Shown here: in pieces, positions 6,036 to 10,373 of the stretch | How positions within the stretch are numbered: position 1 is the stretch's first letter | Layout of the letters: every line of letters begins with the position of its first letter | From: Gemmatimonadota bacterium | GTDB lineage: Bacteria; Gemmatimonadota; Gemmatimonadetes; Longimicrobiales; Gaopeijiaceae | Direction: 5' to 3' | Length of the DNA stretch: 10,373 nucleotides | Assembly: GCA_007129525.1 (NCBI GenBank) | Contig: SKVI01000400.1 | Span: 1-10,373, forward strand | Translations under genes and position numbers: made by a program | Notes under the pieces: generated by a model | What the model saw: only the letters and a program-made list of their open reading frames with translations | Database searches by the model: none | What the model was told of the DNA's origin: nothing

Positions 6036-7887
6036 CGCCGGCCCCGGGGGGCGCGTCGTCTTCGGCCAGCCGGTACGGTTCCGGGCCCGCAGCGTCGCCG
6101 GAGGCGGACTCCAGCTCATCGGTGCGGGCATCCAGGGCCCCCTTCAGTGCCTGACTCACCGGCACCACCATGAGGACATCGGACCATCGCACGGGCTCCC
6201 CGGTCCGCCGCTCCACCACCCTACCCTCTTCCACGGCCCGGGCCGCCTGCCCCAGGCCGAGCTCCGAGGTGGCCCGCCGGATCCACTCGAACCGGCGTCG
6301 GTCCGCCTCTCGCATGAACCGGAGGTGGCGCTCGGCGACGACGGCGATGTGGAAGTGCGACGACCGGAAGCTGAGCCCGTCCAGTCCCTCGTCCCCGCAG
6401 AGGGTGACCAGCCACGCCACCACGTCGGCCAGGCAACCCAGGCCCGGGTGCCGCTGCCCGGGCAATGCCTGGCGCGCCCCTGTGAACGCGGCCCGGGGAT
6501 CCTGGAGAAGAAGCCATTCCACCTTGAGGAGCGCCATCCCGGGAATCGTGGCCCGGTCCACGTCGAGGCGAACCTCCATCAGGAGCGCGTCCCGGGCCTC
6601 GCCGGCGTAGACCCGCACGGTGGGGCCCAGGCCGGAGGAGGGTCGGACCTCCACCACCGGAGCGTTGTACCCCCGGACCCGGGCTTGCTCCAGGATTCCG
6701 AAACGGGACAACTGGGCCTCCACTTCGCTCTGGGAGTAGCGTCCCAGGAGGAGGCGCTCGCGGTCGGGGCTTCCTCCAACCGCCACCAGATCCGCCTCGC
6801 TCAGGGACCACGCGAAAGGGTCTTCGGCGGTGTCACGGTCCGTCGCCCCCCTTTCCTCCTCCACCCAGCGAACCCGGTCCAGAGCCGCAGTCAGATCGTC
6901 GGGCAGGGTGACGCTGCGGCCCGCGCAGATCCACCCGGCGAACCGGGCAGAGAGCCGCCAGGCCGAGGCGCCGTACCCACCCCCCAGGACGATGGCCAGG
7001 GGGACCGGCGACCGGTCACTCCGGACCGTCTCCACCACGAAACGGTCCCGGGCCAGCACCCCCTCCTCGCTCATGCGCCCGTCGCCGTAGGTGTCAGCCC
7101 GGGCCACGTCGGCCCCGGCCACGTACACCACCAGGCCCGGCTGGTGGCTCCGGACCACCGGGGGCAGCTCCCGCCGGAGCAGCTCCAGATAGGCATCGTC
7201 GTCAATGCCCGGCCCGAAGGCGATACAGGTGTCAGCTACGGCCCCGGGCACCTCGTCCCACGTCTCGTTGTGCATGGAGAAGGTGTGGACGGTGGAATCG
7301 CCGGCGAAGGCCGCCCGGGTACCGTTCCCGTCGTGGAGATCCAGGTCCACCACCAGGACCGGCTCGTCAAACCCACGGGCCCGCAGGCGGCCCACAGCCA
7401 CGGCCACGTCGTTCAGGACACAGAACCCGCTTCCCCGCTCCGGGCCGGCGTGGTGGAGTCCGCCCCCCAGGTGCAGGGCCACCGCCCCCCGGCGAAGGGC
7501 CAGTCGGGTCGTCTGGATGGTCCCCCCTGCCATGAGCCGCTGGACCTCCACCACCCGGGCGGCGTCCCGAGCGGCCAGGGGGAGTCCCATGATCCGGGCC
7601 ACCTCCTCCGGGTCATCCAACGAGCGCAGGTAGTCGCCGGAATGGACCCGGCGCAGGTTCTCCACCGAGGCGGCCCGTGGCGCGTGTACCTGGCGGCGGC
7701 CCACCCACCCTTCCTCCAGCAGGTACGCCAGGATCCGCTCTCCTCGCATGGGATCCATGGGGACCCCGCTGATTCCCTGCCGGTAGCTGCGATGGTAGAC
7801 CAGGGGAAGGGCGCGCTCGCCCTTCATTCCCGGTAAGATTCGACCCGCCAGTCGGCGGAGTCGACGAAGGGGGCGGAAGGGGAGCAT
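6022..7887 (-). CDS. Histone-deacetylase-superfamily protein with a C-terminal domain of unknown function
   Basis: A 621-residue two-part protein. Residues about 25-330 are an arginase-fold zinc deacetylase domain like AcuC/HDAC. They carry GGGLHHAGPERGSGFCVLND at 141-160 with catalytic His145-His146, zinc ligands Asp183 and His185 in DLDLHDGNGT, Asp260 in AGAD, and the GGGYG loop with Tyr305. Such enzymes remove acetyl groups from lysine, polyamines or small molecules; the substrate is unknown here. Residues about 355-595 are not deacetylase. They contain LPGQRHPGLG (475-484), FRSSHFHIAV (507-516) and TGEPVRWSDVLMVVPVS (562-578), and I cannot name this domain. The 5' ATG at 7887 is used; Met21 (7827), just ahead of LPLVYHRSY, is an alternative, and neither has a clear SD. 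It lies 25 bp after the NmrA-like gene and overlaps the TVP38-family gene, so it is operonic. Confidence 0.88.
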   Translation of the reverse strand: MLPFRPLRRLRRLAGRILPGMKGERALPLVYHRSYRQGISGVPMDPMRGERILAYLLEEGWVGRRQVHAPRAASVENLRRVHSGDYLRSLDDPEEVARIMGLPLAARDAARVVEVQRLMAGGTIQTTRLALRRGAVALHLGGGLHHAGPERGSGFCVLNDVAVAVGRLRARGFDEPVLVVDLDLHDGNGTRAAFAGDSTVHTFSMHNETWDEVPGAVADTCIAFGPGIDDDAYLELLRRELPPVVRSHQPGLVVYVAGADVARADTYGDGRMSEEGVLARDRFVVETVRSDRSPVPLAIVLGGGYGASAWRLSARFAGWICAGRSVTLPDDLTAALDRVRWVEEERGATDRDTAEDPFAWSLSEADLVAVGGSPDRERLLLGRYSQSEVEAQLSRFGILEQARVRGYNAPVVEVRPSSGLGPTVRVYAGEARDALLMEVRLDVDRATIPGMALLKVEWLLLQDPRAAFTGARQALPGQRHPGLGCLADVVAWLVTLCGDEGLDGLSFRSSHFHIAVVAERHLRFMREADRRRFEWIRRATSELGLGQAARAVEEGRVVERRTGEPVRWSDVLMVVPVSQALKGALDARTDELESASGDAAGPEPYRLAEDDAPPGAGDGEG

Positions 7888-7912
7888 GGAGGCAGGCCGT
7901 GCCGACGGGTCG

Positions 7913-8776
7913 TCAGTCCCAGACGCGCTCCAGCTCGGCGGCGAAGGCCTCGAAGCTCCGGGGGGGACGACCCAGCGCCTCCTCCAGCTCCGGGAGCACC
8001 GGCTTGCGCCAGCCCTTGCGGATGGACCGGAAGAGGCCCAGGATCACCTCCACCTCCCCGGCGCGCCAGCCGTCGACCTCCAGCGTCTCCCGGAACTCGT
8101 CGTCGTCGATGGCCTCGTAGCCGATCTTCTGGCCCACGTGCCGGCTCAGGGTCCGGCTCACTTCCTCCATCGTGAGAGCCCGGGGACCGGTGAGGGTGAT
8201 CCCTCGACCGCCCCAGTCGGCCTCTGTCAGGGCCCGGGCCGCCACGGCGGCCACGTCCCTCACGTCCACCAGGCTCACGCTCTCCCGGCCGGCGGGAAGG
8301 CGGATGTGGCCGTCCCGGCGAATCTGCCGGTAGATGAAGCCGGGATAGAGGTTCTGCATGTAGAGGTTGGGCCGGATGATGGTGCCGGCCACGTCCTGGC
8401 GCTCCAGGTGGCGCTCCACCTTTCGCAGGGGGAGATCGCTTTCCTCGGGTATGGCCATGCCCGACAGGAGGACGACGTGACGCACGCGGGCCGAAACCGC
8501 CCAGTCCAGGAAGGCGCCGATGGCCTCGTAGGCGTCGGGACTGAAGGGCGGAGGGATGAGAAAGACCCGGTCGGCCCAGGTGAGGGCCGCGTCGTACGTC
8601 TCCGTTCGGGCGTAGTTCAGCTCCACCACGTCCGCCTCGGCGCCGAAAAGGGCCCGGCCCCGCTCCGGATCCCGGGTTCCGGCGGTGACCTCCACCCCTG
8701 CCTCCAGGAGGAGGGGCACCAGCTCCCGCCCCACCTTCCCCGTGGCTCCCGTCACCAGCACCTTCTCTTCCGACAC
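7913..8776 (-). CDS. NmrA-like atypical short-chain dehydrogenase/reductase family protein
   Basis: A 287-residue Rossmann-fold protein. It begins EKVLVTGATGKVGRELV, with the NAD(P)-binding GxxGxxG at residues 10-16, and then TAGTRDPER, where the Arg after strand 2 suggests NADP preference. LIRP-type motifs typical of NmrA/QorB-like members follow: VVLLSGMAI at 101-109, IIRPNLYMQNL near 133-143, and SLVDVRDVAAVAARAL near 167-182. The Tyr-x-x-x-Lys of classical SDRs is not evident, so it may be a redox sensor or a reductase of the azoreductase/quinone type. I chose the GTG at 8776 because GGGGAGG sits 6 nt before it; the ATG at 8791 would add five residues. The frame stays open to 8938, but that extension is low-complexity. 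It appears to be the first gene of the minus-strand operon with the deacetylase-family gene. Confidence 0.87.
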   Translation of the reverse strand: MSEEKVLVTGATGKVGRELVPLLLEAGVEVTAGTRDPERGRALFGAEADVVELNYARTETYDAALTWADRVFLIPPPFSPDAYEAIGAFLDWAVSARVRHVVLLSGMAIPEESDLPLRKVERHLERQDVAGTIIRPNLYMQNLYPGFIYRQIRRDGHIRLPAGRESVSLVDVRDVAAVAARALTEADWGGRGITLTGPRALTMEEVSRTLSRHVGQKIGYEAIDDDEFRETLEVDGWRAGEVEVILGLFRSIRKGWRKPVLPELEEALGRPPRSFEAFAAELERVWD

Positions 8777-8830
8777 CCTGTGCCTCCCCATTCCGGTCCG
8801 TTGAGTTCGCGGGCACTTCGGGACCCGGAT

Positions 8831-8921
8831 CCCGAGCCCCTCACAAGAGACCCTGCAAGCTGGCGCCGCGTTCCCCCCCGTGGCAAGGCCGGGGGAAGGG
8901 ACCGGCGGACGGGGGCTCGGG
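8831..8921. repeat. Long-range inverted repeat in the divergent spacer
   Basis: A perfect 10-bp inverted repeat, CCCGAGCCCC (8831-8840) and GGGGCTCGGG (8912-8921), encloses two further nested pairings: 8864-8868 with 8903-8907, and TTCCCCC 8871-8877 with GGGGGAA 8891-8897. Together they could fold into an interrupted stem in a leader RNA. High GC makes chance pairing more likely. Confidence 0.4.
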
Positions 8922-8987
8922 TATGGGGCGCTGACCATCGGATCCTTCCCGGGCCCCTACCCGGGGAGATCGACCCAACCAACCCGT

Positions 8988-9003
8988 GATCGGGGACCCG
9001 ATC
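8988..9003. promoter_or_regulatory. Candidate operator (16-bp inverted repeat) before the CBS gene
   Basis: GATCGGG GA CCCGATC is a perfect 7+7 inverted repeat with a 2-bp centre, ending 19 bp before the ATG at 9023 and just upstream of the GAGGAG ribosome-binding site (9006-9013 region). The size and spacing suit a dimeric repressor site. The two-base loop makes an RNA hairpin less likely. Confidence 0.4.
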
Positions 9004-9022
9004 TCCGAGGAGCAGAGCGCGC

Positions 9023-9586
9023 ATGCCCACCGTCAAGAGCATCATGACCACTGACCTGCTGACCCTGGAACCGGAGATGACGCTCCGGGACGCAGTCGAA
9101 CTCCTGGGAGACGAGGAGGTGAGCGGCGCCCCGGTGGTGGAAGGGGGACGACTGGTCGGTGTCGTCTCGACCACGGACCTGGTGGAGTTCCAGGGCTCGA
9201 ATCCGGCCATCGAGTCGCCGTCCCGGGACGAGCCCACCCTGGGAGATCAGCTCGCCGGAGCCTCCGACTGGCCCGAGGAGGATCCCTCGGAGAACCCCGA
9301 CGCCTTCTTCGTGGACTTCTGGGGCCAGAGTGGAGCCGACGCGTACCAGCGGCTCACCCACTCCGACAGCCCCGAGTGGGACCTGCTGGCCCAGCACACG
9401 GTGGGCGAGGTCATGACCCGTCGCATCGTTTCGGTGGAGCCCGACGCGGAGTTGCGCGAGGTCGCCAGGATCATGACCGATCGGGGGGTCCACCGGGTCC
9501 TGGTGACTCGCAACGATCACCTGGAGGGGATCGTCACCACCACCGACCTGGTCCGGGCCATCGCCGACGGAACCCTGGACGGCTGA
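9023..9586 (+). CDS. Two-CBS-domain protein
   Basis: A 187-residue cytosolic protein consisting of a CBS pair (Bateman module). CBS1 spans residues 4-56 (VKSIMTTDLLTLEPEMTLRDAV ... GVVSTTDLVEF) and CBS2 spans about 126-182 (TVGEVMTRRIVSVEPDAEL ... GIVTTTDLVRAI). Each ends with the G(V/I)V(S/T)TTDL ribose-binding motif. The roughly 70-residue linker (57-125) is acidic and aromatic (SDWPEEDPSENPDAFFVDFW) and longer than usual. Such stand-alone proteins bind adenine nucleotides and modulate partners; no partner domain is fused here. The ATG at 9023 has GAGGAG about 10 nt upstream. The VOC gene starts 7 bp after its stop, so they are probably co-transcribed. The target is unknown. Confidence 0.92.
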   Translation: MPTVKSIMTTDLLTLEPEMTLRDAVELLGDEEVSGAPVVEGGRLVGVVSTTDLVEFQGSNPAIESPSRDEPTLGDQLAGASDWPEEDPSENPDAFFVDFWGQSGADAYQRLTHSDSPEWDLLAQHTVGEVMTRRIVSVEPDAELREVARIMTDRGVHRVLVTRNDHLEGIVTTTDLVRAIADGTLDG

Positions 9587-9593
9587 CGGGACC

Positions 9594-10028
9594 GTGGCCT
9601 CCGAGTCCCCGGTCCGGACCCCCGAGCCCCCGCCCCTGGCCGGGGTCCTGGAGACAGTCCTCTACTACACGGCGCCGCTGGAGACCGGGGTGGACCAGTT
9701 CTACCGGGACGTCCTGGGGATGCGCTCCATTGGCCGAAAGCCGGGACAGTTCCTCTTCTTCCGGGCCGGGCGAAGCGTCTTCCTCCTCTTCGAAGCGGAC
9801 CGGGCCCGGGAGCAGGATTCGCCTCCGCCCCACGGATCCCAGGGTCCCGGCCACACCTGCTTCCAGGTACCGGCCGGCAGCTACGGCGCCTGGAAGGCCC
9901 ATCTCGCAGCCCACGAGGTGGAGATGGAGGAGGAGACGGAGTGGCCCGGCGGGGGCCGCTCCTTCTACTTCCGGGACCCGGCGGGGAACGCCCTGGAGAT
10001 CGCCGACCGCGACATCTGGCCGGACTGA
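9594..10028 (+). CDS. VOC (glyoxalase/bleomycin-resistance fold) family protein
   Basis: A 144-residue single-unit VOC protein. Typical features are VLETVLYYTAPLETGVDQFYRDVLGM at about 18-43, a hydrophobic strand QFLFFRAG, GPGHTCFQV at 85-92 with His87, and FYFRDPAGNALEIADRD at 124-140 with Glu135. His87 and Glu135 are the usual second and third metal positions. The usual first ligand (His in a 'HV' strand) is replaced by Glu20 or is absent, so metal use is uncertain. Members act as glyoxalases, dioxygenases or fosfomycin/bleomycin resistance proteins; a specific reaction cannot be assigned. The start is a GTG at 9594, 7 bp after the CBS stop, with only a weak ACGGGA before it. The first 16 residues are Pro-rich. 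Confidence 0.88.
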   Translation: MASESPVRTPEPPPLAGVLETVLYYTAPLETGVDQFYRDVLGMRSIGRKPGQFLFFRAGRSVFLLFEADRAREQDSPPPHGSQGPGHTCFQVPAGSYGAWKAHLAAHEVEMEEETEWPGGGRSFYFRDPAGNALEIADRDIWPD

Positions 10029-10124
10029 GTCGGGGCTGGCGCGGGAGCGAATGGGATGCCAGGATCTTGGGTACCGAATCCGATCTGACGTTCCACTCCG
10101 GCACCCCATCCCCTGCACCGATCC
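10029..10124 (+). other. Short spacer before the carboxypeptidase gene
   Basis: Ninety-six bases with no clear SD or promoter. An imperfect inverted repeat (10051-10060 with 10100-10109, 9 of 10 pairs, 39-nt loop) is present but unconvincing as a terminator because no T run follows. Confidence 0.3.
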
Positions 10125-10373
10125 ATGGCTTCGTACGCCCCCGCTGTCCCGAAACTCTCGACCTCGACTCCGCTCCTCCTGGCCCTGGTCGTCGTCGCGC
10201 TCCAGACGATGGTTGCGGCGTCGCCGCTGGCCGCCCAGCACCCCGCCGACGGCCCCGAGGCCGCGGTCCAGCCCCTGGAGTACTTCTTTCCCGCGGGCCA
10301 GGTCTTTGACGAGGCCATCCCCTCGCCCCAGGAGTTCCTGGGCTACGAGCTGGGCACCCATCACACCCGCCAC
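10125..10373 (+). CDS. M14-family zinc carboxypeptidase, N-terminus only (cut by window edge)
   Basis: Eighty-three codons open to the right edge. Residues 1-38 form a Sec-type signal: a hydrophobic core at about 17-31 (LLLALVVVALQTMVA), then ASPLAAQ with probable cleavage near AAQ-H. The mature start EYFFPAGQVFDEAIPSPQEFLGYELGTHHTRH resembles the opening of large M14 carboxypeptidases found in Gemmatimonadota, Bacteroidota and related heterotrophs, where the F/LGYxxG and the following HT(R/S)H-type segment precede the zinc-binding domain. The catalytic HxxE is outside the window, so the family call rests on this N-terminal pattern. The ATG at 10125 gives the signal peptide directly; no SD is visible. 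It would act outside the cytoplasm on peptides, like the M20 lipoprotein. Confidence 0.7.
   Translation, partial: MASYAPAVPKLSTSTPLLLALVVVALQTMVAASPLAAQHPADGPEAAVQPLEYFFPAGQVFDEAIPSPQEFLGYELGTHHTRH

Larger units (their letters stand above)
8777..9022. other. Divergent intergenic region between the NmrA-like and CBS genes
   Basis: About 246 bp should carry promoters in both directions. No clear -35/-10 pair was found. It holds the nested inverted repeat at 8831-8921, a CCCGGG/CCCGGG pair at about 8948-8965, and the 16-bp inverted repeat at 8988-9003. Confidence 0.5.

Noticed and set aside
5842..7836. A 664-codon plus-strand open frame opposite the deacetylase-family gene
   Set aside because: It is antisense to a protein with clear catalytic motifs, has a biased His/Pro/Gly/Arg-rich composition and no recognisable domain. 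Long antisense frames are expected at this GC content.
10051..10109. Imperfect inverted repeat after the VOC gene as a terminator
   Set aside because: The 39-nt loop, one mismatch and absence of a T run make an intrinsic terminator unlikely.
1..10373. CRISPR, mobile element, tRNA or rRNA
   Set aside because: I found no regular repeat-spacer pattern, transposase or integrase motif, tRNA cloverleaf or rRNA segment.

Overview
This is a very GC-rich bacterial window with densely packed genes on both strands. Gene content and protein style (Sec-exported M14 carboxypeptidase with an 'AAQ'-like signal end, M20 lipoprotein peptidase, stand-alone proline dehydrogenase, SD sites present on only some genes) suggest a soil or marine heterotroph, possibly Gemmatimonadota. 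That placement is an inference from protein flavour, not from a marker gene. No rRNA, tRNA, CRISPR array, insertion sequence or phage gene was seen. It reads as ordinary chromosome, and the most interesting part is a regulatory leader.

Layout, left to right. (1) Positions 1-1049, minus strand: a small four-helix membrane protein translationally coupled (TGATG) to proline dehydrogenase, which runs off the left edge. (2) 1050-1269: divergent spacer. (3) 1270-2334, plus strand: a FabH-like ketoacyl-ACP synthase III with an intact Cys-His-Asn triad and an extra N-terminal insertion. (4) 2349-2553: a regulatory leader with a TTGACA box, a 26-codon leader peptide carrying Phe codons, an antiterminator segment that nearly duplicates the terminator's 3' arm, and a strong intrinsic terminator ending 21 nt before the next gene. 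This has the architecture of a phenylalanine attenuator. (5) 2554-3818: AroQ-type chorismate mutase and prephenate dehydratase as separate genes overlapping by ATGA. Together they make phenylpyruvate from chorismate. (6) 3790-8776, minus strand: an NmrA-like NAD(P)-binding protein, a histone-deacetylase-family protein with a long extra C-terminal domain, a TVP38/TMEM64 membrane protein, and then, behind its own TTGACA box, an M20 metallopeptidase lipoprotein that converges on and overlaps the pheA 3' end by 29 bp. (7) 8777-9022: divergent spacer with two inverted repeats. (8) 9023-10028, plus strand: a two-CBS-domain protein and a VOC/glyoxalase-fold protein 7 bp apart. (9) 10125 to the right edge: the start of a secreted M14 zinc carboxypeptidase.

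The amino-acid theme (proline catabolism, two peptidases, Phe synthesis under apparent attenuation) fits a peptide-using heterotroph that makes phenylalanine only when it is short of it. The best candidate for something undescribed is the leader at 2349-2532. Second is the uncharacterised C-terminal half of the deacetylase-family protein.
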